Source: Holophagaceae bacterium (GTDB taxonomy: Bacteria; Acidobacteriota; Holophagae; Holophagales; Holophagaceae). From it: a stretch of DNA of 21,661 nucleotides. Location: contig JANXQX010000121.1 in assembly GCA_025353305.1 (NCBI GenBank), forward strand, positions 1-21,661. The letters are read 5' to 3'. Made by a program: the position numbers and the translations under genes. The notes beneath the pieces are model-generated. The model made no database searches. It worked only from the letters and a program-made list of their open reading frames with translations, and was not told the origin of the DNA. How positions within the stretch are numbered: position 1 is the first letter of the stretch; each line of letters begins with the position of its first letter. Below, piece by piece: positions 7,457 to 14,875 of the stretch.

Positions 7457-9486
7457 GCCAGTTCCTTTCCATTCGTCTTGCTCAGCAGAGCCAGGACACT
7501 CTGAACGAATTCCTGGCTCGGGAATGGCTTTTCGATGAAGCCGAGCTTCGATAGTCCCAGTCGCAAGGGGCTCACGGGCTGAGCCTGGCCATTTCCCATC
7601 ACCAGTGTGGGAATGGGCTCCCGCTGGAATCCACTCAAAGACTTGGCGAAGCGCTCAAGTTTGGGCGACCGCTCCAGGACCAAGGCATCTGGTGGATCCT
7701 GCTCCCTGCTTGCTCTGAGCAGCTCTCCAAGATGTGGGAAGGCCCTGGCCTGCCCACCCTTCCGAATCACCAGATTCTCCAAGGCTTCCCTCACCAAAGG
7801 GTCCTGATCCACGATCCAGATGTAGCGTGAGAGCAGGGGTGATGGCGTGGCGGCCGTCTCCGGCTCAGCAAGCGGCAAGTAGATTTGCGGCCATATCCCG
7901 CCGTGATCATCCTGGGTGAGCTCCAGCATTCCACGGAATTCACCTACAACCTGCTGAAGCCATGGGAGGCCGAGCATTGTGCGGGGGTGCTTGAGGTGGG
8001 ATCCGTCGAGATCCAAGGTAAGCAAGGCCCAGCGGCGGCCCCCGAGCTCCTGGAGTTCCACGACTAGCGTCATGGTCCCGGCTCCCAGGGCCTGCCGCGC
8101 GTGCAGCACCAGATGCGTCGCAACACGTTGGAGTGCATCTTCCGAAACCCCCAGCGGAAGAGGCTCAGCGCGGATCTGAACCTGGATCAGCGGGGGCAGC
8201 ATCCGCTGAAGTTTGGGAATGAGTCTATCCAGCGCTTTGGCAGCGTCGAGCGCCGCCGCCACGGAGGGCTGGGTCAAATTCCCTGAACCATTCGAGGTGA
8301 GGCGCTGAGCAGCCAGCAGGATCAGTTCCGCGGCTTCGCGAGTGCCATGCTCCAGGGTCTCTCCCAGAATCTGTTCCGCGGCGGGAACGATGGTTCCCAG
8401 CGCATTGGCGAGCAAGCGCTGGGAGGCGCCAGTGCCATCACCATTCATCAGCACCGGACCCGTTGCTTCACCGCGCAGGGCCAGCGTTCCACCGCGCTGA
8501 TCGGAGATCCACAGGAGAGCCATGTTTCGGTCGAAGGCGACGGCCTCCAGTTGGACATCCTGGAATGCGCCATCCTTGTTCACGAGCGCTGAAGTAGTCC
8601 GTCCCCGTCCTTGCTGGACCAGTTGATAGCGGAGATCGTCCCAGGTGGATGCATCCTGGCCTTGAAGCATCGCCGAAAGAGGAAGGCCCCTGACTTCATG
8701 ACGGGGCAGCCCGACCATGTGGCTGAAGGCTCCGTTGGACTCGGCGATTGCTCCGGAATCATTGACAAGGAGCATGGGTTGCTCCGATTCGATGCCATAG
8801 AGGAGCGAAGGGCCCTCAGGCTTCTCGCCGACGTCCAGCGCGGTCAGGGCCGTCCGCACCGCATCCCCTCGGCCCTCGACCCAGATGCCTTGGCTGCGAA
8901 GCCAGGTGAGCTGCTGGAGCGCCACAAGGCCGAGCAGCAATCCCACCAACAGCGAAGCGGGAAAAGACAGGGTGGTGATGTTGGCGGGGAGGAAGTGATA
9001 GATGGCTTTGCATGAGAGAACGGTGACGCCCCCCACGATAGGAACGCGGGCCGACAGCCAGCGCCCCTTGCTGAGCCGGTACCCGAGATCGGAAAGCAGC
9101 ATCCAAAGGGCTGTCTGGGCGATCGTGGTGCCCCAGAACAAGAGGAATGACTCGCTTGCGGCAAGACCTACTTGCAGGCACAGGAGCCAGGCGAAAATCG
9201 TTGCCCCGCCAACGCCGAAGCCCAGCCGCCGGATGCCTTGGGCGCCTTCGCGATTCAATTGCACGAAAAGGCTGAAACCGAAAAGCGTCCCCCCAAGAAA
9301 CGCCGATGGCAGTGCTTCGATTCCCTTAGTGTTGCCTACCAGCAACCAGGGCAGCGAGAGCACCGCCAGAATCCCTCCCAGGAAATAGCCATAGCTGAGC
9401 CCGACCCTTCCCTTACGGCGAAAGATCCAGAACCCGAGCCAGGGTGGCAAGGGCAGCAACAGGGCTAGAAAGAGATCTTGGAGCAT
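7453..9486 (-). CDS. Membrane PAS / degenerate histidine kinase / degenerate receiver protein
   Basis: The 677 residues fall into four parts. About seven hydrophobic segments (1-195) are followed by a PAS-like domain (about 228-330). A kinase-like region (345-540) and a C-terminal receiver-like domain (about 553-670) complete it. The kinase region aligns by eye with CckA-type kinases but is degraded. No histidine stands where the H-box should be (about 355-365). The N-box NLxxNARxAL has become HLVLHARQAL (458-467), and the DxGxG box is replaced by LDLDGSH (491-497). The receiver begins VDQDP (559-563). It has E605 where the phospho-accepting Asp should be (PDALVLE), but keeps the K653-P pair. 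It is probably a pseudo-hybrid kinase that senses or binds rather than phosphorylates. It is ATGA-coupled to glmU and lies 17 bases after the aminotransferase gene. The ligand and partner are unknown. Confidence 0.7.
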   Translation of the reverse strand: MLQDLFLALLLPLPPWLGFWIFRRKGRVGLSYGYFLGGILAVLSLPWLLVGNTKGIEALPSAFLGGTLFGFSLFVQLNREGAQGIRRLGFGVGGATIFAWLLCLQVGLAASESFLLFWGTTIAQTALWMLLSDLGYRLSKGRWLSARVPIVGGVTVLSCKAIYHFLPANITTLSFPASLLVGLLLGLVALQQLTWLRSQGIWVEGRGDAVRTALTALDVGEKPEGPSLLYGIESEQPMLLVNDSGAIAESNGAFSHMVGLPRHEVRGLPLSAMLQGQDASTWDDLRYQLVQQGRGRTTSALVNKDGAFQDVQLEAVAFDRNMALLWISDQRGGTLALRGEATGPVLMNGDGTGASQRLLANALGTIVPAAEQILGETLEHGTREAAELILLAAQRLTSNGSGNLTQPSVAAALDAAKALDRLIPKLQRMLPPLIQVQIRAEPLPLGVSEDALQRVATHLVLHARQALGAGTMTLVVELQELGGRRWALLTLDLDGSHLKHPRTMLGLPWLQQVVGEFRGMLELTQDDHGGIWPQIYLPLAEPETAATPSPLLSRYIWIVDQDPLVREALENLVIRKGGQARAFPHLGELLRASREQDPPDALVLERSPKLERFAKSLSGFQREPIPTLVMGNGQAQPVSPLRLGLSKLGFIEKPFPSQEFVQSVLALLSKTNGKELA

Positions 9487-9503
9487 TAGGGCCTGGAAGG
9501 AAA

Positions 9504-10259
9504 TCAGAGTTGGACTACCTCAGCCTGCCACAAACCGCGCACGGCGTTCATGCACCAAAGTTGCCCACCCGGAACTTCGTTGAGGCGTATGGGCCTTGGC
9601 TCAACGACAAGCCCGCGGGACCTTGCCCAAAAGGGCAGATCAAAGGCCTCGGCAATGCTTGAAACCCTGCCTTCCGGCGGTGGCATCAACAGCTTGCCAT
9701 CCAGTTCAAGCCCGATGGCGGCGATCGTCGTTTCGGCAATGGTTCCATCGGGCCAAAGAAGCAGGGCGTCTTCGGCAAGCCTTTGATGAGCGCGGTTCCG
9801 GGCCAGGATATCCCAGGGTCCCAGCAGCCCTTTAAGGATGGCCCTTGCGTCTCCCCGGAGGTCTCCCAATGGATGGGGCATGGCTTGCAACCGGAAGGGT
9901 GGATTATGATCAGCCATCGCCTCGAGTCGAACGGAAATGGATTCAGGAAATAGCTGCAATCGGCATGCAGCCAGGGCAGCGGTTGAGACCCAGGCATTGA
10001 TTGCTGGTTCCATTCCGCTCAGCCAGGAGACATTCCACCCAAGACATCTGGCGCCCATGCGAAGCCGGGTCAGGTGGCTGTCCCAATGCTCGCCCCGGCC
10101 ATTTTCGATACGCAGCGACGTGCGCGGCAGCACGTCCAGCGGGGATTCCCAACCCAGCAAAGTAGATGCACCAGGACCAAAAGCCCGCCAGGCGGGAAAA
10201 GTAGAAAATGGGATTCCGCTCAGGCGTCTCCCTTCGCCGAGCCGACCTCGGCACTCCAT
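9504..10259 (-). CDS. Class IV aminotransferase (BCAT / ADC-lyase-like)
   Basis: This is a 251-residue PLP enzyme of fold type IV. Family features are TSLRIENGRGEHWDSHLTRL near residue 47 and a lysine in ILKGLLGPWDILAR (about 142), where the PLP-binding Lys lies. ALLLWPDGTIAETTIA and LLMPP follow, as in the usual VxE and TPP segments. It could be a 4-amino-4-deoxychorismate lyase (PabC) or a branched-chain/D-amino acid aminotransferase, and I cannot decide which. The ATG at 10257-10259 overlaps the pdxA 3' end by 40 bases. The first 15 or so residues are not family-like, so the true start may be a rare codon further in. Placement next to the PLP-biosynthesis gene pdxA is sensible. Confidence 0.82.
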   Translation of the reverse strand: MECRGRLGEGRRLSGIPFSTFPAWRAFGPGASTLLGWESPLDVLPRTSLRIENGRGEHWDSHLTRLRMGARCLGWNVSWLSGMEPAINAWVSTAALAACRLQLFPESISVRLEAMADHNPPFRLQAMPHPLGDLRGDARAILKGLLGPWDILARNRAHQRLAEDALLLWPDGTIAETTIAAIGLELDGKLLMPPPEGRVSSIAEAFDLPFWARSRGLVVEPRPIRLNEVPGGQLWCMNAVRGLWQAEVVQL

Positions 10260-11569
10260 GTTTCCCGCTTTGCTCGAGCTGCAAGCCGCACGGCCAAGGC
10301 TGTGGCTTCAAGAAAATTGGTCGCATCGGATTTCCAAAGGCCCGCTTTGTCGAAGGCCGTTCCGTGGTCCGGGCTGGTGCGGATGAAGGGCAAACCCAAT
10401 GTGAGATTCACCGCCCGGGCGGGCTCCAGCACCTTGATGGGGATTAGACCCTGATCATGGTAGAGAGCCACCACCACGTCGAACTCGCCTTTGGCGGCGC
10501 GATGGAAAAGGCTGTCGGCTGAAAGAGGCCCAAAAAAGTGGGGAGCAGGGCGGGCACTGGGCAGAAGTGGGAGGTCGAATTGGGACCGTTGTTCGATTTC
10601 AAGTCCTGAATGCGTGGTCGTTGCCACGATGGGAACAGCACCCGTGTTCCGGGACCGGCTTGGGAATATTTCCCAACCATCCGGGACGGAACGGGAGATG
10701 AAAGGCGAGGCCACGTGTCCGAAAGGCATGGCGACTTCGTTCAATTCGAAATCCATGAAAGCGGCTTCAGCCATCACCACCGCCTCGGCAAGGGCGGTTT
10801 CCTCCTCTCCAAAGGCCCCGCCTTCACCGGCATGGGGATTGAGGGCGCAAAGGGCCACCCGCAGATCATTCTTTCCCGTGAGCTGGATGAAGCGATCAGC
10901 CGCGAAGCTGAGCGTCTGGGCAACGGAATCGGCGGTGATGCCTTCCACCACCGAGCGCAGACTCTGGTGCACGGTATGAAGCACGATCTTCAGGCTGGGG
11001 CTCACAAAGGCCATTCTGGTAATTGGAGATCCTGATAATTCCTGCAGAAATTCCGTATGGCCAGGAATGTGATAGCCCGCTAAATGCGCTGCGGCTTTGG
11101 AGATTGGCAGGGTGACCAGGGCGTCAGCCTCGCCGACCATCACCAGGTGGGCACCTACGCGAACGGCTTCGAGAGCGGCTTTTCCCGAAGCAGCTGAACC
11201 TTCTCCCAGTTTAAGTATCGGGGCGGTGATGTCTGGCGTGGGGTCTATCCAGAGGGCATGCCCCATGAGTTGGCGCTGACTTGGCTCCCAGGAGTTCCCA
11301 GAGCCCGTCCACAGGCTGTAGGAGATGGCGCCTGGCACCTGTGGACCCCCCCCAGGCGGATTGCTCCAACGCCATTGCACCCGGCGACCACCTGCCGCAT
11401 CCAGTTCCAGCAAATCTGGCCCCGATCTAGCCCCAATCACGATGACATCGGCCCATCGGTTGATGGCGAAGAGAGACCCCAAAAGCAGCTCTGGACCTAT
11501 CCCGCAGGGATCCCCAAGCGTTATGGCGATGCGTGGGCGGCTTACTGAGGGCGGGATTGACTGGCTCAA
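10220..11569 (-). CDS. pdxA: 4-hydroxythreonine-4-phosphate dehydrogenase, enlarged
   Basis: PdxA oxidises 4-phosphohydroxy-threonine in the DXP-dependent route to pyridoxal phosphate. Family motifs are ITLGDPCGIGPE (16-27), PGHTEF with H171, and TVHQSL with H201. LNPHAGEGG (243-251), YHDQG with H371 and IRTSPDHGTAFD complete the set. The three histidines are the expected metal ligands. The protein has 449 residues against about 330 usually. Most of the excess is an insertion at about residues 272-343 (10541-10756) between NPHAGEGG and the GPLSADSLF segment, plus a longer region near 60-110. The start is a TTG (11567-11569) with AGAGG eight bases upstream. It is the first gene of the long leftward run. 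Confidence 0.92.
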   Translation of the reverse strand: MSQSIPPSVSRPRIAITLGDPCGIGPELLLGSLFAINRWADVIVIGARSGPDLLELDAAGGRRVQWRWSNPPGGGPQVPGAISYSLWTGSGNSWEPSQRQLMGHALWIDPTPDITAPILKLGEGSAASGKAALEAVRVGAHLVMVGEADALVTLPISKAAAHLAGYHIPGHTEFLQELSGSPITRMAFVSPSLKIVLHTVHQSLRSVVEGITADSVAQTLSFAADRFIQLTGKNDLRVALCALNPHAGEGGAFGEEETALAEAVVMAEAAFMDFELNEVAMPFGHVASPFISRSVPDGWEIFPSRSRNTGAVPIVATTTHSGLEIEQRSQFDLPLLPSARPAPHFFGPLSADSLFHRAAKGEFDVVVALYHDQGLIPIKVLEPARAVNLTLGLPFIRTSPDHGTAFDKAGLWKSDATNFLEATALAVRLAARAKRETWSAEVGSAKGDA

Positions 11570-11586
11570 ATGGTAAACCTCTGTTT

Positions 11587-11637
11587 AGGAACCTTACGAA
11601 ATGACCAGTCCTTCCTGGTTATTTTATTACGGTTCCT
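11587..11637. promoter_or_regulatory. Inverted repeat flanking the expected pdxA transcription start
   Basis: AGGAACC (11587-11593) and GGTTCCT (11631-11637) form a 7-base perfect inverted repeat around the predicted -10 box and start. A smaller hairpin ACCAG/CTGGT (11604-11608 with 11615-11619) sits inside. It could be an operator, a leader hairpin or part of the hfq terminator. No T-run makes a simple terminator obvious. Confidence 0.3.
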
Positions 11638-11649
11638 TAGGCCGGTCAG
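11621..11649 (-). promoter_or_regulatory. Candidate sigma70 promoter for the pdxA run
   Basis: On the minus strand CTGACC (11644-11649) is separated by 17 bases from TAAAAT (11621-11626). Matches to TTGACA and TATAAT are 4/6 and 5/6. It lies between the hfq stop and the pdxA start and would leave a leader of about 45 bases. It is the only reasonable promoter I see for the ten-gene run. Its assignment is inference. Confidence 0.4.
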
Positions 11650-11688
11650 CCATAAGGATGACCAAGTTGTGATTTAGCAATGGCCCAT

Positions 11689-12180
11689 TCAGTCGTAAAG
11701 AGGAAGGTCCACATCCGGTGAGATGAGTTCTTCTTTTTTGGAAGTGCTTTTCCGGCGGATGCGGGGCTCTTCTTCCTGCTTGTATATGTATTTGATGTTG
11801 TGTTTGGGTACAACCACATTGGGTTCTTTGAGTCTGTTGATTTTCAGGCAGTGTTTGTCGTACCACTCGATGACGCCACGAAGCTTCTCGTCATCCTGTA
11901 GCACGATGACCACAGGGGTCTTGGACTGCATCTGCTTGAGGTAGTAGAAACTCTCGGCATTGGTTTGTTCTGGCGGCGCAATCTTGCGCCGGGGGCTGCC
12001 AAGACCTTGGGGCGCCAGCGGGGCGCTAGGATCCACAGCGGTAACGGCGCCATCGGGCTGGATCATGGTGGGGGTCGGCGTGAGCACCATGGCGCTGCCC
12101 CCTGGACCCTGGGCCATGGCCCCGCGACCCATTTTCTCTTTGATTTCATTCATGTTGGGGCGAATCAACTTTCGGTTCAT
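11689..12180 (-). CDS. hfq: Hfq-family RNA chaperone with long N-terminal extension
   Basis: An Sm-like domain lies at about residues 74-138. NAESFYYLKQMQ is the alpha-helix, SKTPVVIVLQDDEKLRGVIE with WYDKHCLKIN is Sm1, and NVVVPKHNIKYIYK is Sm2, in which PKHNI replaces the classic YKHAI. Hfq binds sRNAs and mRNAs as a hexamer. Ahead of the Sm core is an extension of about 72 residues. It begins with a basic segment (MNRKLIRPNMNEIKEKMGRG) and continues with a Pro/Ala/Gly-rich linker ending RRKIAPPEQTN. I recall this architecture from Acidobacteriota proteins. A charged C-tail (residues 140-163) follows. AGGA lies six bases before the ATG. It is monocistronic by spacing. Confidence 0.8.
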   Translation of the reverse strand: MNRKLIRPNMNEIKEKMGRGAMAQGPGGSAMVLTPTPTMIQPDGAVTAVDPSAPLAPQGLGSPRRKIAPPEQTNAESFYYLKQMQSKTPVVIVLQDDEKLRGVIEWYDKHCLKINRLKEPNVVVPKHNIKYIYKQEEEPRIRRKSTSKKEELISPDVDLPLYD

Positions 12181-12395
12181 CGAAAATCCTGGATTTGTGG
12201 CGCAATAAGTGGCGCCGGAAAATGACCGGACACCGGGTGCATGGACAGACCAAACTTGTTGGGTTTGGCCCTGAATCTGACAGCTCTAGCTGGATCCCAC
12301 AAGGAACCTCTGCCAGGTTTATGACGGAATGGTAGGAAAAGTTTAGGCTCGAAGGAGAACCGCTACTACTTGAGATTTGTTCCCCATGGGATCGT
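12181..12395. other. Intergenic region, hfq leader and kinase trailer
   Basis: No coding frame with family character is seen in these 215 bases. CCAAAC/GTTTGG is a 6-base inverted repeat with a 7-base loop at about 12250-12268, and GTGGCGC occurs twice near 12197-12216. The hfq promoter must lie here, but I cannot point to convincing -35/-10 boxes. I see no T-run terminator behind the kinase gene. Confidence 0.4.
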
Positions 12396-14069
12396 TCATC
12401 CGGGCCGGCCACCCCAGAGCGGGATTTTCAGGCTGACCACGGTCCCGAGGTTGGGTTGGCTTTGTACCCGGATATCCCAACCCATGGCCTGGACGAATTG
12501 GAATACCAGGCTCATGCCCAGGCCAGTGCCTTCCTTGAATGTGCTTGAAAAAGGGACGAACAAGGTCCGCAACTGTTCGGCATCCATTCCGCACCCATTG
12601 TCCCGGACCCTAACCGAAATGTGGCTGGTGTCCTCCTCGAAATCAAGATGGACATTCGGACCCGAGACCCCCTCCAATGCTTTGCGGGCATTCGTTAGGA
12701 GATTCGTGAAAATCTGGTGCGCGCAGAGCGGATCGGCTTGCACCCATGCTTCAGGAACTACACCGATACCCAAAGGTAGGTCTTCAACGCGAGGATCGGT
12801 TTCCCAACTGGCACGAAGTTCTTCAATGAGATCCGGAAGATAGACCCGGCGGATCTCAACGGGTTTGGGTCGCGTGAAGTCCAGGAATTTGGTGAGGATG
12901 GCGCTGACACGGTCAGATTCGCGCCCCAGAATTCCCAAGGCCCGTTCGTTCATTTCGTGGGCTTGCCCTTCGCCCTTCAAAATCTGCACACAGCCGAGAA
13001 TGGAAGCCAGTGGATTTCGCAGTTCATGAGCCAGGCCGGCTGAAAGTTCACCAATGGCCGCCAATCGTTCACTGAGCCGGGTGCGCCCTTCCAATGCCTT
13101 GATTTCCGTGAGGTCCTGAAACAGCATCAGATGTCCCGACTGCCTTCCCTCGGAATCCCGCAGAGGCGCAACGTTGCCGCCATAAAGCCGCCAGGCCCCG
13201 TTGGGGGCGATGTAGCTTCCCTCGAATCGCTGTTCCCGGGGAAGAATCTCCTGCCGGGCCAGATCCACGGGAAGGATCGCGTCGATGGTCCGCCCTATGG
13301 GAAGGGCTCGCTGGAGAATCGCCTCGGCGGCCGGGTTTGCTGAAGTGATCTGACCATTCAAATCGGTGGTGATGAGGCCGGAAACCATGGACTCCACCAC
13401 CCGCCGGTGGAGTGCCGAGAGATCGTCCACCTTGGCTTCCGATGCCAGCAATGTCCGGCGCAGACCTTCAAGATTCCTTCGGATGAGGACAACGATGAGT
13501 GTCGCGGCGAATATCTCAAGAGATGCGAAAGCCAGGATCCATTCGGTGGTATCCGGGTCCAGGGGCGTGCCTGAATGACCAAACGACGGGAGAACCCCGG
13601 CCCCGAAGAGAAGGAAACTTGACAAATGCAGAGCGAATGCGGTGAACCCAACCAGGACAATCTCTGTGGTGCCGAGATAAAAAGCAGAGGACAAGATAGG
13701 GAACAGATAGATCGCGGCAAACCGTTCCTGGTCAACACCTTGGAATGCAATCAGCAGCGCCACCAGCGCAATATCCATCGCGAGGTTGGACCGAATGTTC
13801 GCGCTTCCCGGGGTGGCGAAGGGGCCCAGTCCCAGGTTCAACGATCGTTGGATTTCCCAGACGGCTTCGATGAAAAAGAGAGAGACCAACAGCAGATAGA
13901 GCGACTCGCTGGCCACCGCCCTGATTGGATCCGGGGGAAAAGCCAGATGAAGCACCAGCAGCCCAAAACTGGTCGCTAGGCGGAAAGCCAACGGGATGAA
14001 AGGTGGCGCTGTGGCCCCTTCCGGGGAGTGTTCCATCAAATCGCGGAGCATGGCTTCAGGATGCCTCAT
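12396..14069 (-). CDS. NtrB/PilS-like membrane sensor histidine kinase
   Basis: This 557-residue kinase looks complete. About six hydrophobic segments (26-198) are followed by a PAS domain (about 222-325). The dimerisation/phosphoacceptor motif is AGLAHELRNPLASILG with H348. In the ATPase domain the N-box is NLLTNARKAL (456-465), G1 is DNGCGM (490-495) and G2 is GTGLGMSL (514-521). The layout and H-box resemble PilS, AtoS or NtrB kinases that feed sigma54-type response regulators. No response regulator is adjacent, so it is an orphan kinase here. The ATG at 14067-14069 has no good Shine-Dalgarno; ATGs at codons 7 and 12 are alternatives. A 19-base tandem repeat sits immediately upstream. Confidence 0.92.
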   Translation of the reverse strand: MRHPEAMLRDLMEHSPEGATAPPFIPLAFRLATSFGLLVLHLAFPPDPIRAVASESLYLLLVSLFFIEAVWEIQRSLNLGLGPFATPGSANIRSNLAMDIALVALLIAFQGVDQERFAAIYLFPILSSAFYLGTTEIVLVGFTAFALHLSSFLLFGAGVLPSFGHSGTPLDPDTTEWILAFASLEIFAATLIVVLIRRNLEGLRRTLLASEAKVDDLSALHRRVVESMVSGLITTDLNGQITSANPAAEAILQRALPIGRTIDAILPVDLARQEILPREQRFEGSYIAPNGAWRLYGGNVAPLRDSEGRQSGHLMLFQDLTEIKALEGRTRLSERLAAIGELSAGLAHELRNPLASILGCVQILKGEGQAHEMNERALGILGRESDRVSAILTKFLDFTRPKPVEIRRVYLPDLIEELRASWETDPRVEDLPLGIGVVPEAWVQADPLCAHQIFTNLLTNARKALEGVSGPNVHLDFEEDTSHISVRVRDNGCGMDAEQLRTLFVPFSSTFKEGTGLGMSLVFQFVQAMGWDIRVQSQPNLGTVVSLKIPLWGGRPG

Positions 14070-14071
14070 CC

Positions 14072-14108
14072 CATGGATTCAAGCACAACTCATGGATTCA
14101 AGCACAAC
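14072..14108. repeat. Two tandem copies of an 18-base sequence
   Basis: CATGGATTCAAGCACAAC occurs at 14072-14089 and again at 14091-14108, so the period is 19 bases. A shorter echo (GGATTCAC) follows at 14109-14116. The repeat lies in the divergent region between the histidine kinase and the fur-like gene, right before the kinase start. It could be a tandem operator or a recent duplication. Confidence 0.8.
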
Positions 14109-14197
14109 GGATTCACGCCGGGCTTGATTCTTGTCATGCTGGATTTGTGAGCAACCATTCGAAATCCTCAGCCCTTCCATCCCTGCGCGGAGCTGGC

Positions 14198-14587
14198 ATG
14201 CGCCAGACGCCTCAGCGCGAAGGCATTCTGCGGGTTCTCAATACTTCAGACCGGCCCCTGACCGTAGAGGAAATATCCGCTCGCATGGAGGAAAACAGCT
14301 CAGGTCTGCCGACCATCTACCGGAATCTGGAGCGCTTCATCCAGGAAGGCTGGGCTGAAAACATTCTCGGCCAGGACCAGGTCATGCGCTTCGTGCGCTG
14401 CAACTCAAAGCATCACCACCACCACTTGCAGTGCGAGCGCTGCGGGCGGATGGTGGAAGTGGATATCTGCGGCGTGGAAGATTCACTCAAGCAGTTGGAA
14501 AATTCTTCGGGTTTTTGCATCACCCGGCACCAGCTTTCACTCTTCGGGCTTTGCACCGAATGCCAGTCGGCAGAGAAAAGGCATTGA
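14198..14587 (+). CDS. Fur-family metal-dependent transcriptional regulator
   Basis: The protein has 129 residues. The N-terminal winged helix has TPQREGILRVL and LPTIYRNLERF, the recognition helix. The C-terminal dimerisation/metal domain has a histidine run at 72-76 followed by LQCERCG (C79, C82), and CITRHQLSLFGLCTEC (C119, C122). The two CxxC pairs form the structural zinc site found in many Fur, Zur and PerR proteins. I cannot tell which metal it senses. The frame is open upstream to 14003, but the ATG at 14198 has GGAG five bases before it and gives the usual family N-terminus. It is divergent from the kinase gene and followed closely by tRNA-Gly. Confidence 0.92.
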   Translation: MRQTPQREGILRVLNTSDRPLTVEEISARMEENSSGLPTIYRNLERFIQEGWAENILGQDQVMRFVRCNSKHHHHHLQCERCGRMVEVDICGVEDSLKQLENSSGFCITRHQLSLFGLCTECQSAEKRH

Positions 14588-14611
14588 CGCTCTGCCATGG
14601 TTTGATAAGAT
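14584..14611 (+). promoter_or_regulatory. Candidate promoter for the tRNA-Gly/tRNA-Cys pair
   Basis: TTGACG (14584-14589) and TAAGAT (14606-14611) are spaced by 16 bases. The -35 box overlaps the fur-like stop codon. The tRNA begins 12 bases after the -10 box. Good fit at -35, moderate at -10. Confidence 0.45.
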
Positions 14612-14622
14612 CTAGGAGCAGT

Positions 14623-14697
<75 letters not shown>

Positions 14698-14705
14698 TCC
14701 AACTA

Positions 14706-14735
14706 GGGCCGCATCAGCGGCCCGAGTCGTTTTTT
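14706..14735 (+). terminator. Hairpin with T-run between the two tRNAs
   Basis: GGGCCGC (14706-14712) and GCGGCCC (14717-14723) form a 7-base GC stem with an ATCA loop. Six bases later comes a run of six T (14730-14735). The gap before the T-run is longer than ideal, so it may be a weak terminator or an RNA-processing hairpin. Confidence 0.5.
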
Positions 14736-14746
14736 CTAGAAATCAA

Positions 14747-14821
14747 GGCGCCGTAGCCAAGTGGTAAGGCCGCGGACTGCAAATCCGCTATCCATCGGTT
14801 CGATTCCGATCGGCGCCTCCA
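14747..14821 (+). tRNA. tRNA-Cys (GCA)
   Basis: The acceptor GGCGCCG (14747-14753) pairs with CGGCGCC (14811-14817), then discriminator T and encoded CCA (14819-14821). The anticodon stem GCGGA/TCCGC encloses CTGCAAA with GCA at 14779-14781. The T-loop is GGTTCGATTCC. Confidence 0.97.
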
Positions 14822-14848
14822 AGAAAACGGCCCCGCAAGGGGCCTTCC
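14822..14848. terminator. Convergent terminator between tRNA-Cys and mnmA
   Basis: GGCCCC (14829-14834), loop GCAA, GGGGCC (14839-14844) form a stable hairpin. On the minus strand it is followed by GTTTTCTT, a good intrinsic terminator for mnmA. On the plus strand TTCCAATTT follows, a weaker tail for the tRNA transcript. Confidence 0.7.
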
Positions 14849-14875
14849 AATTTGCGCTGATCGGAGTCGAATCAT

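Noticed and set aside
12290..12325. Possible sigma54 promoter (TGGCAG...TTGT on the minus strand) before hfq
   Set aside because: The GG and TG elements are two bases too far apart for the -24/-12 spacing, and GC is missing at -12.
14003..14197. 65-residue N-terminal extension of the Fur-like protein
   Set aside because: It runs through the divergent regulatory region and the tandem repeat. A good GGAG is present only before the ATG at 14198.
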